From Marsupella aquatica (lineage: Eukaryota; Marchantiophyta): DNA of 64,000 nt. Shown here in pieces: positions 36,901 to 47,099 of this stretch; within the stretch, counting starts at the first letter, position 1; each line of letters starts with the position of its first letter. A program made the translations under genes and the position numbers. Location: positions 13,826,001 to 13,890,000 of the forward strand of contig OZ316893.1 of NCBI GenBank assembly GCA_973895155.1, given 5' to 3'. Under the pieces are notes generated by a model. It was given only the letters and a program-made list of their open reading frames with translations. It was not told the origin of the DNA and did no database searches.

Positions 36901-37594
36901 GCTAAGAGCAACCCAGGAGGAGAAGGCTACCTTGAAGAAGGAATTGGAGGAAGCCCACAGGGAGCAGGAGGAGGCCAAAAACGAGCTGGAGGGGGCACGT
37001 AAGGACCTGGATGAAACCCAAGAGGAGTTGGAGGAAATCACGAGGAAGATGGAGAACCTACAGCGGCGGGCCGACAACCAAACAGAGCGGCTGAAGAAAC
37101 AAGCCGCAGTATTTAAATGCTTAGCTGCAGCAGGTCCATCTCCTGTTGGGACAAACCAGTTACCAGGGGTGGTAATTGCCGAAGGACAAGCCGCGCCACC
37201 TGCACCAGTGCCGGAGGTAAGTGGGAAGGGGAAGGGACCAGCTGCCGAGCCACCAACGAAGAAGAAGCGGAAACCTTCAGGGTCAAGGAGTAATACGACT
37301 TCACAGGCCGTGGTGATCAAGGAGGTAGACCTAGCACCGACCCCAGACAGGGTCACGGCTAAGGATCCAACTCCCCTAGGGGAAGGGGAAGCCGAAGCCG
37401 TGGGAGTGGCTGAGGCCGAAGCCGTGGGTATTGCCGAGGCCGGTGTCGAGGCTGAAGCCGAAGGTGGACCCAGTCAGGCCGATGGAGAGTTGACTCGGTC
37501 AAGGGCAGGTAATCTGTCAGTAGGCGGGCCAACGGCAGTGGCTGAGGAGGAAGTATTGGGGGCATCCATTGAGGATCCACCACCGGTGTCGTGA
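33995..37594 (+). CDS. Basic coiled-coil protein with nuclear signal (1199 aa)
   Basis: The only long intact gene in the window. I chose ATG at 33995 (context AACCATGG) because copy 2 conserves this ATG and the frame has only a GTG upstream. The N-terminal ~60 residues are Arg-rich. KRTRSAAPKK around residue 220 is a basic signal that copy 2 also has. The core (about residues 260-480, from WKGWAATLPVEVQLHF through FYLTPKVIAEVFGLPMGNKT to VSRLGYHIPLLCRYA) is best conserved between copies and loosely recalls plant transposon-associated mobile domains; I cannot name it. A disordered acidic middle follows, then a long coiled coil (about residues 770-1040). PTKKKRKP, near residue 1090, looks like a classical nuclear localisation signal. 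The C-terminal tail is Ala/Glu/Gly-rich. It could be gag-like or DNA-binding; its function is unknown. Confidence 0.8.
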   Translation: MEPGQRPEVRLRVKTRLGLGRVKRRRLGRINGKKDRQRRGVRSACRRWWLICEHELGRRLREANYCQLLRQALGERVDTDDQPKEGMSNVNQAAHFWGCLFEWATEYIKTYEDEESERAARERQELARLWELQKTAFLGGKLIKDEFLWTPTSNQLDDLLFCKDSVVGIREAIKNCNDIHWELKGSTERWTRATVLGETSTAAEMKRKGAVNDEATPAKRTRSAAPKKPAEQQSRRQGEAEEEEVDPIKAIPTKDDTWKGWAATLPVEVQLHFAREEDACFTAMQTKKYQGFMAGSGLEAFVRLPWLKPEVPESDLLEFVGSWEPETNCTRIYGKDFYLTPKVIAEVFGLPMGNKTKVDTRKTLPDKEFRSFPGPSTKNGFFRNTCTNPHIGEMIDFLRVTMHCNLPRAEIGKAQVYLAERPDPSRDYNGYLLNQLKKILKEEQQVIGMGSVSRLGYHIPLLCRYARGQTFAPVLPLQVRAPEEAPTPRPLAEKPQPPVSPTIEQVFRPRKEDLPMQQPGMQSLLKLLEKEKKSASATTTATATMQDTTTEVGLHRLTRENPFAGDKERIRPESKPGIRMYVGTSSSESEAELPEAPTDEEEREKPEIQEVEEAVEDCSHDNSGYGSDHHVPGVRTCGRFVPTLPRVVRGDPNQQSSPESPPPDVAPPSFDGIKQTVQEFQERIKQEEEAALAKEKDLPGGDWPEDIRRLAEKGSKPLATIEEIRRTAWEQRPRWAMPITSTYSTYAKNRAMEYGEMCGELALGIFGEELEVGPFFHREQLEKHQLEEAVALERSKKDEVIRRLRRMEAEIEDLRAAKKAQDELRIKRHELNIMQGQLDAAQADNQNIKDKLTQTQEELADTIKEREKWKQELKNTEEAHITANSRAMAETQRKEWALKGELEKIRGALEQKEVELGKSYQGIMALQQELASLTASFKADLREKDEMLEQTYAKMNQMESVIIAELDKELRATQEEKATLKKELEEAHREQEEAKNELEGARKDLDETQEELEEITRKMENLQRRADNQTERLKKQAAVFKCLAAAGPSPVGTNQLPGVVIAEGQAAPPAPVPEVSGKGKGPAAEPPTKKKRKPSGSRSNTTSQAVVIKEVDLAPTPDRVTAKDPTPLGEGEAEAVGVAEAEAVGIAEAGVEAEAEGGPSQADGELTRSRAGNLSVGGPTAVAEEEVLGASIEDPPPVS

Positions 37595-38515
37595 CGGTGC
37601 AAGGGCGCCGTTCCTTTTAGGGAGGGCGGACGTGGAGGGAGGAGGCGTGAGTGGGCAGGGCGGGCACGGATCTCCACGTTTAGGATTAGGATCAGAACCA
37701 AGAGCGGCCCTGACACTTAGCTTAGTGGGATTGCGGTCCCACTGGTAGGAGCAACACTTGTGCTCCTGCCTTGCTGTACATAGGTAGATTCGGGCAAGTA
37801 GATTACTGTTAAGTAGATTAGGCTTACGATGCAAAGAAGGGCGGATCCACTACCAGGATAAGTACCTGGGCAGCGGGGAGCTCAGGGCCTCTTCTTTAGC
37901 AAGTTTTTAGTTTGCACCAGCCGGGCTGGGATCAAGTAGTACGAGAAGCTCTCGGTTAGTCATACAGTGACCCTTGTGTATATTCATGTTTCCTCATGCC
38001 TAAGAGCTGAATAGAGTTGGCCTCACGGCTTAGTTCGCAGAACTTGTGTATGAGATGTACTGTTTGTATGGCAAGTGCATGGTATGACTCAGTCATAATG
38101 AGTCATTTTGCTATTTGTGTGTCGCATTAACTTGTGTGAAGAGTGCCCACATCAACAGAAGGAAGGAAAGTAAGCAGGGGAGTGAGAGTTGGATGTGTCG
38201 AGCTGAGAGAGGTCTTAGCGGCTTAACCAAGCCTATTGGGGATCATTCCGGCGGCGGAATCCAAACATACCTAACAAGACGGAGGGGAAGACAGGGGAAG
38301 ACAGGGGAAGGCCTATATTAGGCCGGCTACGTATCTCATGACCCGATGAAGGATCTGTCCAGTATATGTGTGTAAAATGTTAATAGTAGTAGTAGAAGGT
38401 TAGCAGCGTCCCATGCCGCTAAGCCGCGGAAACGGCCTCGCCAAGCACGAAACCTGCGGGAATCGGCTTGAGCTGGGGGGTTTCTTGGGTTTAGGGAGCC
38501 ATGGGACGCACCACA
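37595..38515 (+). other. 3' non-coding region of coiled-coil element
   Basis: About 920 bp with no gene. Three tandem AGGGGAAGAC-type units lie at 38282-38310. The last ~200 bp match the reverse complement of 42991-43180, so the right end is conserved between copies. It presumably carries 3' UTR and end-recognition sequences. Confidence 0.6.
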
Positions 38516-38520
38516 GGCAT

Positions 38521-39693
38521 GCATGGCCAGGTTCGAGATGTTATTGCCCGGTGTAAACAGTGTGATAGGGTGAGGACTTCTTTCACATCTCGGCAACCCA
38601 CATTCATCCACTCCCTATTCAGGGCATGTTTTATTGCTGGTCATGTGATTTGGCTGGAGAATTACCCCTCACGTCTCGGGGTAATCTCTACATCATGATC
38701 ATGATAGAGCATTTCTCCAAGTGGATAGAACTTGTGGCATTGCCGGATAAGACCTCCTGTAGCACCAGCCAGGCATTCCTGCAACAAGTTCTCAGTCGCT
38801 TTGGAGTTTGTGCAGAATGTCTCACTGACCAGGGCTCAGAGTTTAGAGGAGAGTTCCAAGAGCTGCTTGATCAGGCCCTCATTGATCATCGTCGGACATC
38901 ACGAGATCACCCACAAGCAGATGGCTTGGCAGAGCGCATGGTTCAGACATGCAAGAAGGGTCTCCGGAAGATTTGCCTCACCAAAAACAAGGAGGATTGG
39001 GACCTGGCCTTACCCTACATTGCCATGGGGTATAGGATGTCCAGACATGCATCACTGTCTAACTTTTCTCCCTACTTCTTGTTGTTTGGTCGTCACCCAG
39101 TTCCACCTTCTGCTATTGCTGCTCACATGCTTCAGGTGGTAGACTTGGATTCAGCTGTGACTTGGTCTGATGTGATCTCTGAGAGGGCTGCCCTATTCAG
39201 GAGGGTTATGCCCATGGCCATGGAGAATTTGGCCATTGCACAACACAGGGACACACTGCGTTATGCACACACACGAGGGGGCACTTTTCAGCCGAAGGTC
39301 AGGAGGTTTGATGTGGGAGATTTTGTGTACTTGCAGCGGCAAGCTAACAACACCCTGGACACCTCTACCAGTCGTACTATTCTCAGGGTTAAAGCTATTC
39401 GACCGTCTGGAGTGCTAGAGTTACAAGGGGCAGATGGGCGCATAATTGCTGACAATGCCAAGAATTGCGCCCCTTGTCATCTGCCTAACCTGGATCCCAC
39501 CATTGTGACTTCTACTTGGATTCCACCTATGGACTACCCTTGCAAAGTGTGTTTGCGAATTGATGATGCTGACCAGATGCTGCTGTGTGACAATTGCAAT
39601 GGAGGGTACCATCTTTTCTGCCTTCGGCCTGAACTTACCCAGATGCCAGAAGGGTTATGGTTTTGCCCTTCCTGTGCTCCACGTGCTACCTGA
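38521..39693 (+). pseudogene. Integrase core with C-terminal PHD finger
   Basis: The second half of integrase after the insertion. CKQC completes the HHCC zinc finger. A 1-nt loss near 38603 (copy 2 has the longer, in-frame version) shifts the frame to that of 38626-39693. The catalytic DDE triad is visible: D in WSCDLAGELP, D in CLTDQGSEF and E in ADGLAERMVQT. A C-terminal DNA-binding region follows (FDVGDFVYL and LELQGADGR). The chain ends in a C4HC3 PHD finger: CKVC, CDNC, YHLFC, CPSC, at about 39541-39681. PHD fingers commonly bind histone H3 tails, so this one may steer integration to a chromatin state (inference). Only a 215-bp non-coding tail follows. Confidence 0.85.
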
Positions 39694-39720
39694 ATTTTCT
39701 TCAGCCCTCCTTTTGGCTGT

Positions 39721-39908
39721 GGTCTGGGGGGGATACATAGGTTTACACCTCCACTACGTACATACCACTTCATTTGCTTTTTCTTGGCACTTGTGAATGT
39801 GATTGGACTTTTTCTATGCATGTTGGTTGCTAGCAGCTTGCACATATGCCTTGCCGGTGACTTATATGTTTTCGATACACTATGGCTACGATACTATATG
39901 TCACGACA
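39721..39908 (+). repeat. PPT-like tract and right terminal block (A)
   Basis: A purine-rich tract GGTCTGGGGGGGAT at 39721-39734 is followed by about 175 bp ending TATATGTCACGACA. The same block occurs at about 53500-53684 and 54045-54219 in copy 2. A polypurine tract normally marks the start of plus-strand synthesis at the left edge of a 3' LTR. Here, however, this block is absent from the 5' end of copy 1. Confidence 0.65.
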
Positions 39909-39912
39909 AGCC

Positions 39913-42035
39913 ACTCCCATACAAAGCCACACTTGCTTCCTAACGTGACGGTTGCTCAACAGTCCTCACTATCTACATAAGCAACCAAGCACCTTGGTAA
40001 GTAACCCATAGGATCTAGGCCGTCCAAGTCTAGCATCCTAACTCAAGCTCATTGGTAAGTAGGTCAGCGAATAGATCGAACCCCGGGCCCACATGGCCTT
40101 GCCATAAACCAAAGCCAGAGTCAGCACCCATTGTTTGTCCAAAACAACGTCTCTTTGGGTGCCGCCCATGATTCCCCAATTTCTATCCGTCACTAGTTGC
40201 CTGCCCTGCCCCCAAGATATGCTCATGGCCCAAATAGTTTAGTTTGTCCCAAAGCTTGTCCTAAAACATCGGGACCCCAATCAGGACCAGATTGGTCCCC
40301 GACTCTAGCAACCAACTCCAAGATTCTTGATCAAGTAATAGTCTAGGGGCCACATGCACTTGAATGTCAACCTCCATGCCTACTCTACTTTGCCTTCCCA
40401 ATGCAAGCTCCCGTGGGAGACTGGACATGGCTTGGCTGTTGTTTTAGCAAGATTTGGCAAGTGAGCGAGATAGTCCCCACAAACCCCAAGAATCCATGGC
40501 ACCCCCAGACTCAGCTGAGCTCAAGAGGATGTATTCTTTCTCAAGAGATTTCCAACACAACCAACAAGTCCCCTAACAAACTTCCGTTGAGGAGTTATCG
40601 TTTTTTTTGTTTGGCGTTCCTCTGGTGTTGCGACCCTCGCGGCTCACGACTTGGACTCGCCCTTGGCCCCCAGAGAGACACCACTCCCCTCATATATGCT
40701 TTGGAGACCTGACACCCCTGGACCGACTTTGGTTCCCTATATTTGGCCTTTAACTTGGACTCCAACCCACACGCAGGGGCACGCAACTAACTTGCTAGCT
40801 AGACGTCCGTAGGTGGAGTGCCTTAGCCCGTTGTGATTGGGCTGACCTAGTGATCATGCTTAGGCCCTCAGAACCAGTTGTCACTCAAGGATCTCAAATG
40901 GTCGCACCTGGGCCACGCTGTATTTCATGCGCCAAACATCCATTGCGCATGAAGTAAATTTTGCTAGCCTTGGGTCCAAGAGGAGCTTTCACTCAAGCCC
41001 TCAAAGCTCAAAGTCCATCTGGGGGTCCGGACGGTCCAACCTAAGCCCACCCCCTTCCCATAACTTGACCAGTCCCCAACTAGTCTAGGTCCTTAATGTG
41101 CGTTACCAGCTTAGCGCCTTGCCCTTGCTACTAGTGCCATGCCTTGTTGCCCACTAGTCTCCCCATACTTAGTCCCCATCGAATGGCCGTTCGGAGGGCT
41201 TGGACCATAAAGGAGCTCGGCGTTAGTGACGTCAGTGCTAAGTGTTAAGGTAGTCAAGTTCCACGACTATTACCAATGAGATCATGTGTTGAGATCCATC
41301 CCAAGATCCATTTGGTTCCTATAAGTTTGAGAAATGGGTTGAGGGCCATTTGGACTCAAACTTCCAAGTTACCTACAATCAAATGTTGAGAGGAATGAAA
41401 TAAAGAATTTGGAAACGACATTCCTGTATTGGAATGTTTGGGTTGGGTTTATAATTAGACAATGATTTGGAGACAAATAGGAGATAAATCATGAGTGGCG
41501 ACATGGAAACAATCTACAATTGAAGTTGATTTAGACAATTAGCTTTGATGAACATGAAGGTACAAGCAATTCAAAGATAGGGATAAGTAGGATGAGCGCT
41601 AATACCAAGATGCAAATTTCTCTCTTCCAACTTACTCCATGACCCTACATGTTTTGTTCACATAATCATAGGTGGTCACGTAAGGCGCATGCAATGAGGC
41701 ATTTGACCTTGCAAATAAACTTGATACTCACAACACTTAATGTTTTTTCCAAGGACATGTCTCTCATTGAATTCTTGGGGGGGAAGACTTAAGAATTTTC
41801 TCAGAAGAACAACAGGGTCTTTTAAATCCAATTTTGAGACTTATATAAGAACACAGGGGTCTTTTTAATCAAAATTTTAGAATATTCCAAATATATATGG
41901 CTTTAAAAATAAGAAAAAATCTTACATTTTAGGGAGGCGCAAGGACTAAAAATGTTGCAGGTGAGAGGGAGGTCTCTATATAGTGAGACCCCCCAAATTG
42001 AAGTTAAGAATCTTTATAGGGAGATGGGGTCCACA
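39913..42035. other. Non-coding region between the two element nests
   Basis: About 2.1 kb without a recognisable gene. It has a mixed C-rich and then AT-rich composition. The short frames at 40038-40786 have no family features. Confidence 0.4.
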
Positions 42036-42038
42036 AAC

Positions 42039-42990
42039 TAATTGAGTTATGGTTCAAAAGACCTGTTGATTCCTCTAGACTCCAAGTTTTTGGTTGTGCT
42101 GCCTATATTCACCTTGAGCAGACACACAAGCCTAAGTTGGATCCCAAATCTAAGAAATGTATTTTTTTGGGCTTCCGTCCCAGGCAAAAAGACTATGAAT
42201 TGTAAGATCCTATTGCTTTCAAGGCAATTGTGAGGAGAAATGTTGTTTTGATGAAGAATGGTTTTCAAGATCCCAAGATGATCATGAGGAGGAGGCATAG
42301 GAGCCCACTAAGGTGGAGCTTGATGGTGTTGAGGAAGTTGTTCACCCCTTTCATTGGTAGAGGTGCAGTTCCTCAACTAAGGAGCTCCACAAGGGCCAAT
42401 TTGGTCAACCGCCTGATAGATTTGGTTTTCTCAGATCCTTGTGTTCACTTGGTTGAGCACGACAATGATCCCACTTGAGGTCATTTTTCTCACTTAGGAT
42501 GAAGACCTCTCTCGCTATGAAGAAGCTAGATGGGCTTTCCAGAGAAGTATAAGTGGATGGAGGCAATTTTGAAGGAAATGAATTCTTTGAAGATGAATTC
42601 AACATGGCTTCCAATGGACATGCATTGCGGGAAGACATTCATTTTGTGTAGAGGGTTGTACAAGAAGAAACATAATGGCATGTACATGACAAACCTTGTG
42701 GCCAAAAGGTACACCCAAAAGGTCCAGAGGGCTTGGACTACACAAAAAAATTCTCACCAAGTGTCAAATTTGCTACTATTCGTGCTTTACTTGCAACTAT
42801 GGCATTCTATGATCTTGAGTTAGATCAAAATAATGGATATAAATAATTACTACTTTCATGCATGGATTGTCTAATGTGGAGATATATATGACTCAGCTTC
42901 CAAATTTTATTGACGAGAAGACTAGACACTTGGTGTGTCAACTTTTGCATTTGTAATATATGGTTTGAAGTAGAGTCCCCCAAAGTGTAA
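42039..42990 (+). pseudogene. Copia integrase end and reverse transcriptase start
   Basis: Integrase C-terminus: LQVFGCAAYIHLEQ, then KLDPKSKKCIFLGF, then a TAA, then AIVRRNVVL. Reverse transcriptase follows from about 42520 (YKWMEAILKEMNSL, LVAKRYTQK, TIRALLATMAFYDLELDQ), then LPNFIDEKTRHLVCQLLHL and YGLKQSPPKC split by stops and shifts. This order is diagnostic of Ty1/copia. It is interrupted at 42990 by the coiled-coil element copy 2. Confidence 0.8.
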
Positions 42991-44274
42991 TGTGTTCCGT
43001 CCCATTGTCCTCTAAACCCAAAAACCTTCCTAAACAAGTCGATTCCTACCGGTTTTGGTCTTGCCAAGGCCAATTCCACTACTTATTGGCATGGGATGTT
43101 GCTAACTTCTTACCCACATATACTGGACAGTTCCTTCATTGGGTCATGAGGTATGTTGCCGGCCTACTCTATGCCTCTCCTATTCTTCCCTTCCTGGTCG
43201 TTCGTCACGTATATTTGGATTTTGCCCCCGGAATGATGCCCAATTGGCTTGGGTAGGCGCTAAGCCCTCTCTCAGCTCGACACATCCAACTCTTACTGCT
43301 TCTTAGTTACAACTTTTCTTACCCCCTTTCTCTCCTATAGTTGGTGTGGGAAATCTTCACACAAGTTGATGCGACACACAAATAGAAAGATGACTGTTAC
43401 TGATTAAGTTATACTTGACGCACATCCATAAAATCAGTACTTCTCATACACAAGACCTGCAAACTAAGCCGATAGGCCAACTCTATTCAGCTCAAGAGTG
43501 TGAGGAAACATGAATATACGCAAGGCTCACTATATAACTCATTGAGAGCTTCATTTACTAAATGATCCCAGCCTTTGCTGGTGCACTAAAAATTTGTTAA
43601 GAAAAAAGCCCTGAACTCCCTGCTGTGCAGGTATTTATCTTGGCAGCGCACCTACTATTTCCTTGCAGCATAAGTCTAATCTATTCTAACTATACTCTAC
43701 CTATATACAGCGGGGCAAGAGCACAAGTGTTGCTCTTACCAACGGATCCGCAATATATCCTACTAATCTAAGTGTAAGGGCCGCCTCTTGGCCCCGATCA
43801 TAATCCTAAATCTGGAGGTTTGCGCCTACCTTGCCCACTCATGCCTCCTTCCTCCATGTCCGCCCTCCCTAAAAGGGATGGCCCTCCACCACCGTCATGG
43901 CAGCGATGGCTCATCCCCAATGAACGCCCCCAATCCTCCCTCTGTGGCCAATGTCATAGGTCCATCCTCTAACAGATTACCTGCTCTTGACCGGGTCAAC
44001 CCCGCATGTTCTCGGCGTTCTTTGGTCCACCCCCGGCCTCAGCCTTGTCTTTGGCTTCCGTTGCCACCATGGCCTACAAAAGTGGTGGGACTGTTATTGA
44101 GGCATCGGCACTAGTAGTCCCAACATCCCCCTCCTTGCCATAGCAGTATTCCTCATAGGCTTGTCCTACGAGGCGGGTTGTCTCCTCTTCCCAAGGTTGC
44201 GTTTAATGCCTATCAACAATTGGCATCCTTGTGTCAACTCCCGTCATGGCCACTCCTAGTTGGTCTTCTTGACC
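42991..44274 (-). other. 3' part of coiled-coil element copy 2
   Basis: Reverse complement matches the C-terminal tail and 3' non-coding region of copy 1. The antisense translation near 43788-44114 (PPSLKGMA, NRLPALDRVN) mirrors the antisense translation of 37474-37716, which is how the match is most easily seen. Stops and shifts make it non-coding. It ends where the methyltransferase element inserted. Confidence 0.75.
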
Positions 44275-44772
44275 GACTTGTGATGTCGAGGGACATTGCC
44301 TCCTATGCACATTGGCATATCCTTCTCATGCTTGCTAGGTATGTAGTTAGGGCCACTGCTTGATTAAGCGACATATTCTTATAGCAAATTCAAGACATTC
44401 TTGAAGCAAACGCGCTTGTTAGTGTGACATTGGGATTTTGCTTACTTAGAGCACTCCCACCCGGCCCCGCCAAATTGACGCGGCATTGTCAAAAGTAGCC
44501 AGCCAAATGAGACTCGGCGTTCCAGCCTTAAGACCCGCCCCGGTCACATACCCCACCGCTGCACCAAAATTCTTGCACCAAACACTCACGTAGTTCGAAC
44601 TGGGCGAGCTTGAGTTAAAACCGCACATTGAGAAATGAGTGATTCAAAACTTGGTCACAATGTTGATTTGAAACACGACAACCATCAAATGTCATAGTTT
44701 GTGCGGGCTTCATCTCAGTTCTTTTGCTTGTCATCACCAATCTTTTCAAGAGTGTCGAGCCCAAGCAATGCC

Positions 44773-46113
44773 ATGACCTCGCACCAAGATTGGCGTGTAA
44801 AATTTCAGAAGCAGATACAAGATGAATTGGCAGAACTTGAAGTAGAGCAAAAATTGTGGGAAGATACAACAATCAATGGACCACTGAATCTGATGGACTG
44901 GTACAATCGGCACAAGGTATGTGTGCATGGTGGATCAAGGCCAGGGAAATCACCTAACATTGATCGTGACTCGGAGGTAGGGCACAAACGTATATGGGAT
45001 GACTATTTTTGAGTCAATCCTATTTACACAGATGCTCACTTTAGGTGTCGATTTAGAATGAGAAGGCACATGTTTTGGAAGATTCATAATGCTATCTGTG
45101 AACACGATGAATATTTCATCCAAAAGCGAGATGTTGCTGGAAAATTGGGTCTTTCTTCAATTCAGAATATTACTGCTGCTCTTCGGCAGCTTTCACTCGG
45201 GGTTTCTGTTGATGCCATGGACGAGTACTATTGAATTGCAGAAACTACTGCATTGGACTCTCTAAAGAATTTTTGTAGGGCCATACGTGAGGTGTTTGAG
45301 GCACATTATCTCAGACAACCCACCAAATCTAACTTGGAGAGACAATTCTTGATCAATGAAGCCAGAGGATTCCCTGGAATGTTTGGCTCTTTAGATTGTA
45401 TGCACTACAGATGAAAAAATTGCCCTGTTGCCTGGCAAGGCCTTTTCGCAAACAAAGACAGGGAGAAATCAATTGTCCTAGAAGCAATAGCAGATTAGTC
45501 ATTGTGGTTTTGGCATGCATATTTTGGACTTCCTGGATGCAACGACGACCTTAATGTACTGGACAGATCACCCTTGGTGAACAATATGCTCAGGAGTGAA
45601 GCACATAACTGCAAATTCAAAGTCAATGGAGTAGAGTATAATAGATACTACCTCCTCACAAATGGGATCTATCCAGAATGGTCAATTTTTGTTAAAACTA
45701 TTGCGCTGCCACAAGGAGAGGCCAGGAAGTGGTTTGCAAAATGTCAGGAATGAGCAAGGAAGGATGTCGAGAGAGCATTTGGAGTTCTTCAAGCGAGATT
45801 TGCAATTATTCAAAATCCTGCACGAATTCATTCTAGTGCTGTGATCAAAGACATATGCATAGCATGTGTTATTTTACATAACATGATTGTTGAGGACAAA
45901 GGAGACGAAAAGCTGCCTCAAGATTGGGACCAAAGGCCAGGGGCAAGGAGCCATGGAAGCCTACTTCCGACTTCTGACTGGAAACAATATATGGCAGCCA
46001 CTCGAACAATCCATGATTCAGAGACACATTACATGCTACGAAATGATTTAGTTGAGCACTTGTGGAATCTGAAAGGCGAAGGTCATAGATTTGATTATGT
46101 CAGTCAAGTTTAG
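44773..46113 (+). pseudogene. PIF/Harbinger DDE transposase with five stops
   Basis: One reading frame from ATG 44773 to the stop at 46111-46113, broken only by in-frame stops at 45010, 45232, 45412, 45496 and 45751. I see no frameshift. Family motifs are FRMRRHMFWKIHNAI (helix-turn-helix region), GSLDCMHYR with the first catalytic Asp, FGLPGCNDDLNVL with the second, and RKDVERAFGVLQARF with the Glu, followed by CVILHNMIVE. Length (about 446 codons) is normal for the family. The protein would cut and paste the element, together with the partner encoded at 47736-48704. Four stops are TGA and one is TAG, partly explainable by C-to-T or G-to-A changes. Confidence 0.88.
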
Positions 46114-46484
46114 AAACTAGGCCCAAGACAGACATGTACGAATGTGTTAAAACTTGTATTGAAACTTGCACCATTTGTGCTCCTTCATTCAAATTGACTG
46201 CCTACAAAAGTGGCATTGTGTACAACCCTACCTCTCTAAATAAAATAAAATTCCTGCTTGTAACTTACACAATGCTGAACAAAGTCGGGGCTAGAGGTCA
46301 AAGCCAAGCTGTAAAATTGGCAATTCCACTTGACTAAAACTATCCCAGAGTGCCTGAAAATCTTTGCTCACTGTAGAGCTTGTGTAAATACACAAAAGTG
46401 GCATTATGGATTACTCAATCCTTTGGCCACTTCCACACATATCCACCATACCGTCACCCATCATCCGAATCCCCTTCATCTTCC

Positions 46485-47089
46485 TTATGTTCCTCCCGAG
46501 CTATTTCTCTCTGTCATTGCTTCCCATCGCTTGTATCTTTGCTCTGCATGTTCACGTCTAGCAGCCTCCTCGGTCGAGAGTTGCTCCGAAATTGACGCCC
46601 TCCACTGCTTCCTGACCTCTTCCTCATGACTGATCCAGGATGAGGGCTGTGGAACTACGATTGCTGGTGCAGGATTAGGTCTTGTTGGACCAGCTCCAGT
46701 ACGCACTCCCTCACAAGGTTTCAATACAGGAAGTGAAAGGTTTGAATGATCGGCAGCAGCCTCATCAGCAAGGCCAGGCACGGAAGATCCTCTCGCACTC
46801 TCCGTTGCTTGAATGCTTCCCTAAACTCTGCAAAGTGATGGTAATGAAATAAAGCAAAGCTTGACAAGGTAGTAGACAAAGCTTTCACGAGATCGATGAA
46901 ATGAGGCAATAACAAAGTGCGAGCAAACACCTGCAGCCAAGGTCTTGTAGAGATTCTGTGAGGGTCGGGGCTGATGTTGTATGTAGGCGTTTTTGTACTA
47001 TAGGAGAAGATTTTGAGAAGGTCCCTGTCTCTCCTTTCGTGGTCTATCGCTGGTTCACGGTTTGCAAGGGCTCTCAATGTACTCAACAC
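46485..47089 (-). pseudogene. Unrecognised minus-strand coding traces in Harbinger
   Basis: Two overlapping minus-strand frames. One (46485-46781) contains a Lys/Arg/Glu-rich stretch, EEEVRKQWRASISEQL and then REHAEQRYKRWEAM, similar in style to the C-terminus of the Myb/NAM-like partner. The other (46721-47089) is less protein-like. They could be an extra exon or a decayed duplicate of the partner gene. I do not recognise a family. Confidence 0.25.
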
Positions 47090-47099
47090 GGGAGAAATG

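Larger units (their letters stand above)
33880..38515 (+). mobile_element. Coiled-coil-protein element, copy 1
   Basis: A 4636-bp insertion in the integrase zinc-finger region, from TGTGATGCCTAGACAGG to GGGACGCACCACA, flanked by GGCAT duplications (33875-33879 and 38516-38520). The empty site is visible in copy 2 of the host element at about 52550. The ends agree with the second copy (42991-57263, opposite strand), which starts TGTGATGCCTAG and ends GGGACGGAACACA when read in the coding direction. TG..CA ends and a 5-bp duplication suggest integrase-type insertion, yet I see no LTRs and no polymerase or integrase gene. It is probably non-autonomous. Its start resembles that of the methyltransferase element (TGTGATGTCGAGG in copy 2), so it may use that integrase; this is a hypothesis. 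Confidence 0.8.
25892..39908 (+). mobile_element. Gypsy-type element with DNA methyltransferase, copy 1
   Basis: About 9.4 kb of element once the 4.6-kb insertion at 33880-38515 is removed. Its ends are TGTCATGCCGAGGG and TATATGTCACGACA, flanked by a 4-bp duplication AGCC (25888-25891 and 39909-39912). The boundaries are confirmed by the second copy at 44279-54219, whose flanks are unrelated. Domain order is gag, protease, C5-cytosine methyltransferase, reverse transcriptase, RNase H, integrase, PHD finger. I see no LTR pair: the 5' ~360 bp and 3' ~176 bp are different sequences. Lesions include a stop in gag, shifts between gag and protease, a stop in the methyltransferase, a 1-nt loss before the reverse transcriptase and another in integrase. 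The copy is therefore not autonomous. Confidence 0.85.

Noticed and set aside
36847-37356. 169-codon minus-strand frame
   Set aside because: Shadow of the coiled-coil and tail coding sequence.
25892-39908. Classification as a Ginger DNA transposon (TGTNR ends, 4-bp duplication, gypsy-like integrase)
   Set aside because: Ends and duplication fit, but protease, reverse transcriptase and RNase H are all present, so a retroelement is the better reading. Kept as a possibility for how it integrates.
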